From Candidatus Aminicenantota bacterium (lineage in GTDB: Bacteria; Acidobacteriota; Aminicenantia; Aminicenantales; Aminicenantaceae), in assembly GCA_030617525.1 (NCBI GenBank), contig JAUWVG010000091.1, positions 1-7,728 of the forward strand: a DNA stretch of 7,728 bases. Reading direction: 5' to 3'. How positions within the stretch are numbered: the stretch's first letter is position 1; every line of letters starts with the position of its first letter. Below are positions 1 to 6,146 of the stretch, piece after piece. The position numbers and the translations under genes are program-made. Below the pieces are notes generated by a model, which saw nothing but the letters and a program-made list of their open reading frames with translations, was not told the DNA's origin and ran no database searches.

Positions 1-1760
1 TATTTATCAACACCATTAAATCTTTTCCCAAAGATGATTTGATGCTCTATAAGGAGGCGGGAAGTTATGTTCCTATCTCTACAGATGAAGTGGCGAAAAG
101 AGGCAAAAACATTTGTCTTGGTCTAAAGGATCTGGGTTTAGAACCCGGTGACAAACTTATCATCCTCTCCGGAAACAGGCCGGAATGGGTCATTACCGAT
201 ATGGCTAACCTGTGTTTAGGGGGGGTCACCGTTCCTATCTATACTACACTTGTTCCCGAACAGATTAAATACATTATCGAGAACTCAGATGCCAAAATAG
301 TATGTTTTTCCGATGAAGAACAGTGGAGCAAAATCAAGGACGTGAAAGATGCTCTTCCCAAAGTCCAGCATTTTATCACATTTGCGTCACAAGCACCCGA
401 TGGAGTCTTTACTCTCGATGAAGTAATGCGTAAGGGAGAGGCCCTGGATAAAAAGGATCCCGGGTTGTTTGAGCAATTGGCCTTTGCAGTTAAACCCGAT
501 GATGTGGCTTCGATTATCTACACTTCGGGGACAACTGGAACCCCTAAAGGAGTTATGCTGACGCATCAGAATTTAATCAGTAACATACAAGCGGTGTCGA
601 CTGTAATCGAATTTTCAGAGAAGGATACGGTTCTCTCATTTCTCCCTTTGGCCCATGTGTTGGAGAGGATGGTCACATTTACCTATCTCTATAAAGGTTG
701 TTCCATTGCCTATGCAGAGTGTATTGATACTGTCGGAGAAAATATGCTTGAGGTCAAACCTCAAATTATGGTCAGTGTGCCGCGTGTTTTTGAGAAGATT
801 TATGCAAAAGTCATTGACAACGTGCTGGCCAGTTCTTCATTGAAGCGAAAGATATTCTTTTGGGCTGTAAAAGTTGGTAAAGAATATGGAAGACGAAATC
901 TTGAGAAACAAACTATTCCCAAGTCTTTAGAGCGAAAAAGAGGGCTTGCTGAAAAACTCGTTTTTTCCAAGGTGATTGAAAAAACGGGTGGAAAAGTCAG
1001 GTTTTTTGTATCAGGAGGTGCACCGCTTTCCAAGGATATCGCTGACTTTTTTTATGCCATTGGATTAGTGGTGTTGGAAGGGTATGGTCTGACGGAAACG
1101 TCTCCTGTTATTTCCGTTAACACATTTGAGAACCTGAGATTTGGATCTGTCGGAAAACCCCTCCCGGGAGTCGAAGTGAAAATTGCAGAGGATGGAGAAA
1201 TCTTATCCAAAGGACCCCACATCATGAAGGGGTACTACCATATGGAAGTGGAGACACAGGAGGCGATCAAGGACGGTTGGTTTTATACGGGAGATATCGG
1301 CCATATCGATGAGGATGGATTTCTGGTTATCACGGATAGAAAAAAAGATATCATCGTCACTTCTGGCGGAAAAAATGTTGCTCCGCAGCCCATCGAAAAT
1401 ATGTTGAAAACAAATCCTTATATTTCCAATGCTGTGGTGATAGGAGATAAACGCAAATTTATTTCAGCTCTGATCATTCCTGATTTTGAGAAGATTGAAA
1501 ATTATGCCAAGTCCAATAACATTTCATATTCCAGTTTGGGAGAGCTCGTAAAAAAAGAAAAGATTGTCAGTTTTATTGAGGCGGAAGTCAACAATATGAC
1601 AACAAATTTAGCTCCATATGAGAAGGTGAAAAAAGTCAGGCTGCTCGAAAGAGAGTTCGAGATTGAACAGGATGAAATTACGCCATCTCTTAAGGTCAAA
1701 AGAAATGTTGTCGGGGATAAACACAAAAATATCATAGATGAGATGTACAGTAGCGAGTGA
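1..1760 (+). CDS. Long-chain fatty acid--CoA ligase (AMP-forming), 5'-truncated by window
   Basis: Activates long-chain fatty acids to acyl-CoA in two steps through an acyl-AMP intermediate, normally at the cytoplasmic side of the inner membrane. It is a member of the ANL adenylate-forming superfamily, nearest the FAA1/FadD15 type. The P-loop YTSGTTGTPKGV begins at 519, GYGLTET is at 1080-1100, the ATP-ribose aspartate of YTGD is at 1293-1295, the hinge region DRKKD is at 1335-1349 with GGKN just after, and the C-terminal catalytic-lysine region TPSLKVK ends at 1700. The reading frame is open from base 3, and the bases before TTG 39/ATG 42 encode in-frame residues (KSFPKDDL) typical of the family's N-terminus. 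Neither of those codons is therefore likely to be the real start; probably 10-30 residues lie upstream. The stop is TGA at 1758. It converges on cdsZ with a 25-bp gap. Family is certain; chain-length specificity cannot be read from the sequence. Confidence 0.95.
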   Translation, partial: FINTIKSFPKDDLMLYKEAGSYVPISTDEVAKRGKNICLGLKDLGLEPGDKLIILSGNRPEWVITDMANLCLGGVTVPIYTTLVPEQIKYIIENSDAKIVCFSDEEQWSKIKDVKDALPKVQHFITFASQAPDGVFTLDEVMRKGEALDKKDPGLFEQLAFAVKPDDVASIIYTSGTTGTPKGVMLTHQNLISNIQAVSTVIEFSEKDTVLSFLPLAHVLERMVTFTYLYKGCSIAYAECIDTVGENMLEVKPQIMVSVPRVFEKIYAKVIDNVLASSSLKRKIFFWAVKVGKEYGRRNLEKQTIPKSLERKRGLAEKLVFSKVIEKTGGKVRFFVSGGAPLSKDIADFFYAIGLVVLEGYGLTETSPVISVNTFENLRFGSVGKPLPGVEVKIAEDGEILSKGPHIMKGYYHMEVETQEAIKDGWFYTGDIGHIDEDGFLVITDRKKDIIVTSGGKNVAPQPIENMLKTNPYISNAVVIGDKRKFISALIIPDFEKIENYAKSNNISYSSLGELVKKEKIVSFIEAEVNNMTTNLAPYEKVKKVRLLEREFEIEQDEITPSLKVKRNVVGDKHKNIIDEMYSSE

Positions 1761-1785
1761 TATCTGAATTTTGCTTTGAATGGGG

Positions 1786-2484
1786 TTAGAAGTGAAGAAT
1801 TCTTCCGCAGTTTTCACAGAGGATAATACTGTTTTCTGCTTTCAGCTCATTAAGAACTTGAGGTCGAATTCTCATGTGGCACATCGAACAGAATTCTCCC
1901 GTGACCGGCGACAGTGAGATTCCATTGCTGTTGACTGATATTTTATTATAAAGGGTGATCTGGTCTGAAGGGATATTGGGAAGAAGCTCTTCTTTTTCCT
2001 TAAGTAAATTTGCTTTGAGTTCTTCCTGTTCTGCCTTTTTTTTCAGCAGTGCTTCCTTTTCTTTTGTGAATTTTGTCTTGGCTTCTCCGGCTTTCTGCGT
2101 GGCTGATTTGATCTCTTCTTCGATGTCATCGGCCTTCAGCATTTCACTGATAATTTCTTCCTCAAGACTGTCTCCCTTATTTTCTGTTTCTGCAATCTCA
2201 TGGAGAAGCGACGTGTATTCTTTGTTGGTTCTGACATCGCTAAGCTGCCTCTTATATTTAGATATGAGAGTTTTCATATCCTGGACTTCGGATTCTACAT
2301 CTCGTCTTCTTTTTTGATTTGCTGTCAGCTTATCCTCGGCCTTTGTGACAATTTTAAAGCTGTCTTCAATTTTTTTGTCGATACGATTAAGTTTGGAGGG
2401 GACTTCGTCTAAAAAATGAGAGACTTCTATTAATTTTTCATCGATTTGTTGGAGATTTATCAGATTTTTAAATTCAATATCCAC
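1786..2484 (-). CDS. cdsZ: Coiled-coil protein with C4-type zinc ribbon (CdsZ/COG1579, formerly DUF164)
   Basis: A 232-residue cytoplasmic protein with no signal peptide or membrane segment. Residues about 10-170 are highly charged (Glu/Lys-rich) with heptad-like spacing, predicting a long helical hairpin coiled coil. Residues 199-226 form a zinc ribbon with CSMC (Cys199, Cys202) and CENC (Cys223, Cys226), and the protein ends six residues later. Length and architecture match the COG1579 family. The name CdsZ comes from the chlamydial type III secretion literature; no secretion genes are visible here, and the role in most bacteria is unclear. The start is GTG at 2484, chosen because AGAGGA lies 7 bases upstream; the ATG overlapping it at 2486-2484 is out of frame and soon hits a stop. 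It lies 20 bases downstream of the tRNA on the same strand and is probably co-transcribed with it, and possibly with dnaG-rpoD. Confidence 0.88.
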   Translation of the reverse strand: MDIEFKNLINLQQIDEKLIEVSHFLDEVPSKLNRIDKKIEDSFKIVTKAEDKLTANQKRRRDVESEVQDMKTLISKYKRQLSDVRTNKEYTSLLHEIAETENKGDSLEEEIISEMLKADDIEEEIKSATQKAGEAKTKFTKEKEALLKKKAEQEELKANLLKEKEELLPNIPSDQITLYNKISVNSNGISLSPVTGEFCSMCHMRIRPQVLNELKAENSIILCENCGRILHF

Positions 2485-2490
2485 ATTTTT

Positions 2491-2496
2491 TCCTCT
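2491..2496 (-). promoter_or_regulatory. Shine-Dalgarno of cdsZ
   Basis: AGAGGA on the minus strand, 6 bases before the GTG at 2484. It decides the GTG start. The site lies wholly within the 20-base stretch between the 3' end of the tRNA and cdsZ, so it would survive tRNA 3' processing. Confidence 0.65.
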
Positions 2497-2504
2497 ATTC
2501 TAAA

Positions 2505-2576
2505 TGGGCCTACCAGGATTCGAACCTGGGACCAACCGGTTATGAGCCGGGGGCTCTACCGCTGAGCTATAGGCCC
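2505..2576 (-). tRNA. tRNA with CAU anticodon, probably tRNA-Ile2 (lysidine type); elongator tRNA-Met is the alternative
   Basis: A 72-base cloverleaf can be folded by hand. The acceptor GGGCCTA pairs fully with TAGGCCC, with discriminator A73. The D arm is GCTC/GAGC, the anticodon loop is CTCATAA (CAU at 2542-2544), the variable loop is TGGTC, and the T arm is CCAGG/TTCGAAT/CCTGG. CCA is not encoded and must be added by the CCA-adding enzyme. G1-C72 pairs, and the anticodon stem does not end in three G-C pairs, so it is not an initiator. C4-G69 and C5-G68, which I recall as TilS determinants of E. coli tRNA-Ile2, are both present, and the TGGTC variable loop is like E. coli ileX; these favour an isoleucine tRNA reading AUA after C34 is changed to lysidine. 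The outer anticodon-stem pair 27-43 is a C-U mismatch, leaving four pairs. It sits 50 bases after rpoD with its own promoter. That it is a tRNA is near certain; the Ile2 assignment is about 65-70%. Confidence 0.95.
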
Positions 2577-2584
2577 TCCACATC

Positions 2585-2613
2585 CTTATAACAAATCTGA
2601 AATATCAAGTCAA
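2585..2613 (-). promoter_or_regulatory. Sigma-70 promoter for the tRNA (and cdsZ)
   Basis: On the minus strand TTGACT (2613-2608), a 17-base spacer, then TATAAG (2590-2585). Expected transcription start is near 2578, only about two bases before the mature tRNA 5' end at 2576. The site fits exactly into the 50-base gap after the rpoD stop codon. No terminator separates rpoD from it, so read-through from rpoD is also possible. Confidence 0.6.
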
Positions 2614-2626
2614 TGAAAGGGTATTT

Positions 2627-4246
2627 TTACTGGTCGTTGGTGAAGGATTTGAGTTTGCGGCTTCGGCTGGGATGTTTAAGTTTTCTCAACGCTTTAGCTT
2701 CGATCTGACGGATTCTTTCTCGAGTCACTTTGAACTGCTGTCCGACCTCCTCCAGGGTGTGTTCGTTTCCATCTCCCAATCCAAATCTCATCTTCAAGAC
2801 TTTTGCCTCACGTTCTGTAAGTGTTTTTAGTGCGCCTTCGATCTGCTCTCGTAAATTGATATGAATGACCGTTTCTGGAGGAGAGGGAAGGACTTTGTCC
2901 TCTATAAAGTCACCGAGATGGCTGTCTTCTTCTTCTCCAATTGGGGTTTCGAGAGAGATGGGTTCCTGGGCGATTTTTATGATTTTCCTGACTTTATATA
3001 TTGGTAAATCCATCTTTCTGGAAATTTCTTCGCTTGTTGGTTCTCTCCCTATTTCTTGGACAAGACTCCTTGAGACTCTTATGAGTTTATTGATTGTTTC
3101 GATCATATGAACAGGGATACGAATGGTTCTGGCCTGATCAGCGATTGCGCGGGTTATGGCTTGACGGATCCACCATGTTGCATAGGTGGAAAATTTATAA
3201 CCTCTTCTGTATTCAAACTTATCCACAGCTTTCATTAGGCCCATATTTCCTTCTTGAATGAGGTCAAGAAATTGGAGTCCCCTGTTGCTGTATTTTTTAG
3301 CGATAGAAACCACGAGACGGAGATTAGCTGCAACCAGTTCTTTTTTTGCCTGTTCACTAATTTTTTTTGCTGTTGTAATAGACCGAAGAATTTTTCGGAG
3401 ACCATGAGAGTCTAGTCCGATTTCACGTTTGTGGGCTCTTAACGCTGAATTGGTTTCTTTGATAATTTGATCCAATTCTTTTTTCTTTGGTTTTTTTGTG
3501 GTTTGCTCAAGCTGTATGAGCGATTCTTCCTTTCTTTCTTCTAATCCATTGATTTCTCGGAGCCTTTCCCTGAGCTCGATGATAATATTTTCTCTGTAGT
3601 TGAGGCGGATATTGAGGTCACGGATAGTGCTGCTCATCTTGACGATGATGCGACCACGGCTTATGGCGTTTCTTTTTAATTTAGGGATATTGCCCAATTG
3701 TATCCCTAATTCTTGAATGTATTTGATTTGTCTGAGGATGGTCTTTTTCTTTTCTTCAAGCTTCCCCTCAACAAAATCTTCTTCACTTGTTTCAAACATT
3801 TTCAGGATGATTTCTTCATCTTCATCCATCTCATCTTCAAGGGCCAAGACCTTATTTAAGACCATCTGGGTCTTTGAGAGGGATTTGATGATACTTCTTT
3901 CCCCTCTTTCGATCTCACGGGCAATCGCAATTTCCCCTTCCCTTGTAAGGAGGGATATACTCCCCATTTCTCTCAGGTAAAGCTTCACCGGATCGGTTGT
4001 CCGTTCCAGACCATCCAAAGAAACGATGTCGCTCTTTCTCCTTTTTGGTTGTCCCTTTCTTTTCTTATCCAGAATCTTAATTCCGTAAGTACCTATTGTA
4101 AGAAGAAACTCATCAAATTGTTTGCGTTCCTCACTTTCGTCGTTAAAAACTTTGTCCACTTCATCAAAGAGAAGATAGCCCTGCTTTCTTCCTTTGGCGA
4201 TGAGCTGATTAATTTCGTCTTTTTGAATCTTTTTATCAGTTGTCAA
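2627..4246 (-). CDS. rpoD: RNA polymerase primary sigma factor RpoD (sigma-70/SigA)
   Basis: The housekeeping sigma factor, 539 residues, which directs core RNA polymerase to -10/-35 promoters. Region 1.1-like sequence covers residues about 10-60. Region 1.2 (DPVKLYLREMG) starts at 85. A charged non-conserved segment runs roughly 120-300. Region 2 (about 305-376) includes the core-binding and -10 part FSTYATWWIRQAITRAI at 352-368. Region 3 spans about 378-455. Region 4 (about 472-535) has the -35 helix-turn-helix TLEEVGQQFKVTRERIRQIE at 497-516. Region 1.1, the non-conserved segment and this length identify a group 1 sigma rather than a stationary-phase or ECF factor. The start is TTG at 4246: an AGGAG lies 6 bases upstream and no in-frame ATG is suitably placed. 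It is 40 bases downstream of dnaG on the same strand, the classical dnaG-rpoD pairing, with a candidate promoter of its own in that gap. Confidence 0.97.
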   Translation of the reverse strand: MTTDKKIQKDEINQLIAKGRKQGYLLFDEVDKVFNDESEERKQFDEFLLTIGTYGIKILDKKRKGQPKRRKSDIVSLDGLERTTDPVKLYLREMGSISLLTREGEIAIAREIERGERSIIKSLSKTQMVLNKVLALEDEMDEDEEIILKMFETSEEDFVEGKLEEKKKTILRQIKYIQELGIQLGNIPKLKRNAISRGRIIVKMSSTIRDLNIRLNYRENIIIELRERLREINGLEERKEESLIQLEQTTKKPKKKELDQIIKETNSALRAHKREIGLDSHGLRKILRSITTAKKISEQAKKELVAANLRLVVSIAKKYSNRGLQFLDLIQEGNMGLMKAVDKFEYRRGYKFSTYATWWIRQAITRAIADQARTIRIPVHMIETINKLIRVSRSLVQEIGREPTSEEISRKMDLPIYKVRKIIKIAQEPISLETPIGEEEDSHLGDFIEDKVLPSPPETVIHINLREQIEGALKTLTEREAKVLKMRFGLGDGNEHTLEEVGQQFKVTRERIRQIEAKALRKLKHPSRSRKLKSFTNDQ

Positions 4247-4252
4247 TGGTTA

Positions 4253-4257
4253 CTCCT
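4253..4257 (-). promoter_or_regulatory. Shine-Dalgarno of rpoD supporting a TTG start
   Basis: AGGAG on the minus strand, 6 bases before TTG 4246. A second SD-like AAGGAGA sits at 4267-4261, 14 bases before the TTG, too far to serve it well and with no ATG at its proper distance. Together these favour TTG as the rpoD start codon. Confidence 0.6.
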
Positions 4258-4269
4258 GAATCTCCTTCT

Positions 4270-4278
4270 ATTTTAACA
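4270..4278 (-). promoter_or_regulatory. Candidate extended -10 promoter for rpoD
   Basis: TGTTAAAAT on the minus strand fits TG-n-TAtaAT (TAAAAT as the -10, 4275-4270). The sequence where a -35 would lie (around 4293-4298) is poor, as is common with extended -10 sites. The start would fall near 4263, just inside the dnaG-rpoD gap, giving a leader of about 16 bases that keeps the AGGAG site. It would let rpoD be made apart from dnaG. Short AT-rich matches arise by chance, so this is tentative. Confidence 0.35.
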
Positions 4279-4286
4279 GAAATGAG

Positions 4287-6020
4287 TTAGTTTCGTTGCG
4301 AAAATGTCGATAATTCTTCTGTGATTTCCTGTCTAATCTTTAGAAATGATGCTAATGATTCTGTTTCTCCCTTTTTTTCCATCATGGCGATTTGAATGTT
4401 TAGGTTTTCCCATTTTCTTTTAAGGGAATGTTTCTTCAGGGCATCCACGCAATCCATCGCCTCCTCTGTCGTAGCTTCCTGTCCTGTTTCAACTAGAATT
4501 TCTGAAAGAGAACTGAAGAGCAAAGGGGTGAGTTTTTCCATAAGTTCGGGAAAATTTACAGGTTTTTTATTTTTAATGACATCCCTTAAGGCTGAAAATA
4601 TCTCTTCACTCTTTAGACCAAGAAAATCCTCGCTCTGCATCATATCAAACACTTTTGCGGCAATTTGACTGTCCTCGAATATAATTTGAAGCAGTCTTTT
4701 TTCTGCAGGAAGAAAATTACTCATCTTATGTTCTTGAGCTCTTTCAGATTTCTGCCTGACGATGGATCTGATGACTTTTTCATCAACGAAAAGATATTCA
4801 CTGAGTTCTTTTATATAATGACTTTTTAAAATAGGATCGGTTATTTTTTCAATTTCACTGTAGATTGTCCTTATAACTTGTGTTCGCACTTCTGGAGATT
4901 TCATATCCTTCTTATGTGTGTTGAAATCGATCAGATACTTGAGCGCCGGACTGCTTTTGTCTTTAAGGGATTCGAATTCACTTGCGCCATGTTTTTGAAT
5001 GAAACTGTCCGGATCCGATCCCTTGGGGAGTAACATGATTTTAATCTGGATGCCTTTTTCAAAACATAGAGAAATGGCTCGCAGTGCGGCCTTTCGTCCG
5101 GCTACGTCTCCATCGAAGCAGGCCGTAATGACCGACGCGAATCGATGGGCGATATTGACTTGAGCCATCGTCAAGCTTGTTCCGAGAGAGGCCGCACAGT
5201 TCGTGATTCCGAATTGAAGGAGAGACATAAAGTCTGTATATCCCTCAACGAGAATGATGTCTTCCTTTTTGCGGATATCTTCTTTACTGATATTGAGGCC
5301 GTACAGCAGTTTTCCTTTTGTGTACTTTGGCGTATCAGGGGAATTGAGATATTTTGGTTCGGCATCAAAGAGGGTTCTCCCACCGAAGGCCACTACAGTT
5401 CCTGTATCTGTGAAGATAGGAAAAATGACCCGTCCGCGGAATCGGTCATAAAAACCTTCTTTATTCTGGCGGCGAAGCGCAAGTCCAGCCTTTTCGAGGA
5501 GAGATGGAGAAACCTTTTTTTCTCCAAAATAATTTATCAGAGAGTCCCAGGAATTGATAGCATAACCAATTCTTAATTTTTGGATGACTTCATCAGAGAT
5601 TTTTCTCTTGTGAAGGTAATCCAGAGCCTGTTGTCCCTCCTGGGTGTTAAAAAGATTCTTCCTGAAAAATCCTAGGGTCAATTCGTTAATTCTGCCGATA
5701 TCCTCTTTCAATTGTGTGAATTGAGGGGATAATTTTTTTTGCTCTGGCATTGTTATGTTATATTTATCGGCCAGATAACGAAGCGCTTCTGGAAAGCTGA
5801 GGTTTTCTTTTTCCATAACCAACGTGAAAATGTCCCCTCCGGCTCCACAGCCGAAACAGTGATAGAGCTGGCGTTCGACATCGAGAGTGAATGAGGGGGT
5901 TTTTTCAGAATGAAAAGGGCAGAGGCCTATAAGACTTTTTCCACGCTTGATTATATTTGTGTACTGAGAGGCAATCTCAGTAATATTTGCCGCCTGTTTA
6001 ATTTGATCGATGATTTCCAT
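4287..6020 (-). CDS. dnaG: DNA primase DnaG
   Basis: Synthesises the short RNA primers for Okazaki fragments and replication start, working with DnaB helicase at the fork. 577 residues, close to E. coli DnaG (581). The N-terminal CHC2 zinc finger has Cys34, His37, Cys55 and Cys58 (CPFH and CFGC). The catalytic core follows, with TOPRIM motifs LVEGYTD (Glu259) and DGDVAG (Asp303, Asp305) and a later metal-site segment GSDPDSF near 335-340. The C-terminal region (about 430-577) is helical, matching the DnaB-binding domain, and diverges as expected. All key residues are intact. The ATG at 6020 gives a normal family N-terminus (helix then zinc finger); there is no clear Shine-Dalgarno before it. 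It is the first gene of the leftward block, with a strong-looking promoter about 40 bases upstream of the start codon. No rpsU is seen upstream. Confidence 0.98.
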   Translation of the reverse strand: MEIIDQIKQAANITEIASQYTNIIKRGKSLIGLCPFHSEKTPSFTLDVERQLYHCFGCGAGGDIFTLVMEKENLSFPEALRYLADKYNITMPEQKKLSPQFTQLKEDIGRINELTLGFFRKNLFNTQEGQQALDYLHKRKISDEVIQKLRIGYAINSWDSLINYFGEKKVSPSLLEKAGLALRRQNKEGFYDRFRGRVIFPIFTDTGTVVAFGGRTLFDAEPKYLNSPDTPKYTKGKLLYGLNISKEDIRKKEDIILVEGYTDFMSLLQFGITNCAASLGTSLTMAQVNIAHRFASVITACFDGDVAGRKAALRAISLCFEKGIQIKIMLLPKGSDPDSFIQKHGASEFESLKDKSSPALKYLIDFNTHKKDMKSPEVRTQVIRTIYSEIEKITDPILKSHYIKELSEYLFVDEKVIRSIVRQKSERAQEHKMSNFLPAEKRLLQIIFEDSQIAAKVFDMMQSEDFLGLKSEEIFSALRDVIKNKKPVNFPELMEKLTPLLFSSLSEILVETGQEATTEEAMDCVDALKKHSLKRKWENLNIQIAMMEKKGETESLASFLKIRQEITEELSTFSQRN

Positions 6021-6036
6021 GATTTAGGGTGAAAGA

Positions 6037-6062
6037 TAATAAAATATAACTAATAAAATATA
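6037..6062. repeat. Perfect 12-bp direct repeat over the dnaG -10 and leader
   Basis: TAATAAAATATA (plus strand) occurs at 6037-6048 and again at 6051-6062, separated by AC. Read leftward, each copy begins with the -10-like TATATT. The upstream copy is the -10 of the proposed dnaG promoter; the second lies in the first transcribed bases. It could be a tandem -10, an operator half-site pair, or a chance AT-rich duplication. Confidence 0.75.
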
Positions 6063-6085
6063 GGAGCGAGGCATCTAATTGTCAA
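6057..6085 (-). promoter_or_regulatory. Sigma-70 promoter of dnaG
   Basis: On the minus strand a consensus -35 TTGACA (6085-6080), a 17-base spacer, and -10 TATATT (6062-6057). The predicted start is near 6050, giving a leader of about 30 bases before the dnaG ATG at 6020. It is the best promoter match in the window and lies in the only divergent intergenic region. Confidence 0.72.
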
Positions 6086-6129
6086 GTAAACTCTTGATTT
6101 TTCTACAACTATCCAAATTTCTCTAAATG

Positions 6130-6138
6130 TGCTAAAAT
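6130..6138 (+). promoter_or_regulatory. Candidate extended -10 promoter for larB-lpxC
   Basis: TGCTAAAAT, an extended -10 (TG-n-TAAAAT), with no good -35 at 16-18 bases. The predicted start is near 6145, within a few bases of the ATG at 6147, so the mRNA would be leaderless or nearly so. This agrees with the lack of a Shine-Dalgarno before that ATG. Confidence 0.45.
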
Positions 6139-6146
6139 GCGGCACT

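Noticed and set aside
39..44. TTG 39/ATG 42 as the start of the acyl-CoA ligase
   Set aside because: The same frame is open back to base 3 and encodes residues fitting the family's N-terminus, so the gene begins outside the window.
1794..1805. GAAGAATTCTTC palindrome as a terminator between the convergent genes
   Set aside because: It lies inside the end of cdsZ, is AT-rich with no loop, and is not followed by a T run on either strand.
1955..2412. Ser/Phe-rich plus-strand frames opposite cdsZ
   Set aside because: Their composition is the mirror of the Glu/Lys-rich coiled-coil codons of cdsZ; no independent gene signals.
2505..2576. Initiator tRNA-fMet
   Set aside because: Positions 1 and 72 form a G-C pair, and the anticodon stem lacks the run of three G-C pairs next to the loop.
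3219..3227. Perfect DnaA box TTATCCACA
   Set aside because: It is single, lies in the rpoD codons for the conserved AVDKF segment, and has no neighbouring boxes or AT-rich unwinding region; it is explained by coding constraint.
5145..5576. 143-codon plus-strand reading frame opposite dnaG
   Set aside because: It overlaps the conserved core of dnaG antisense, and its translation shows no domain and no start signal; it is a shadow frame.
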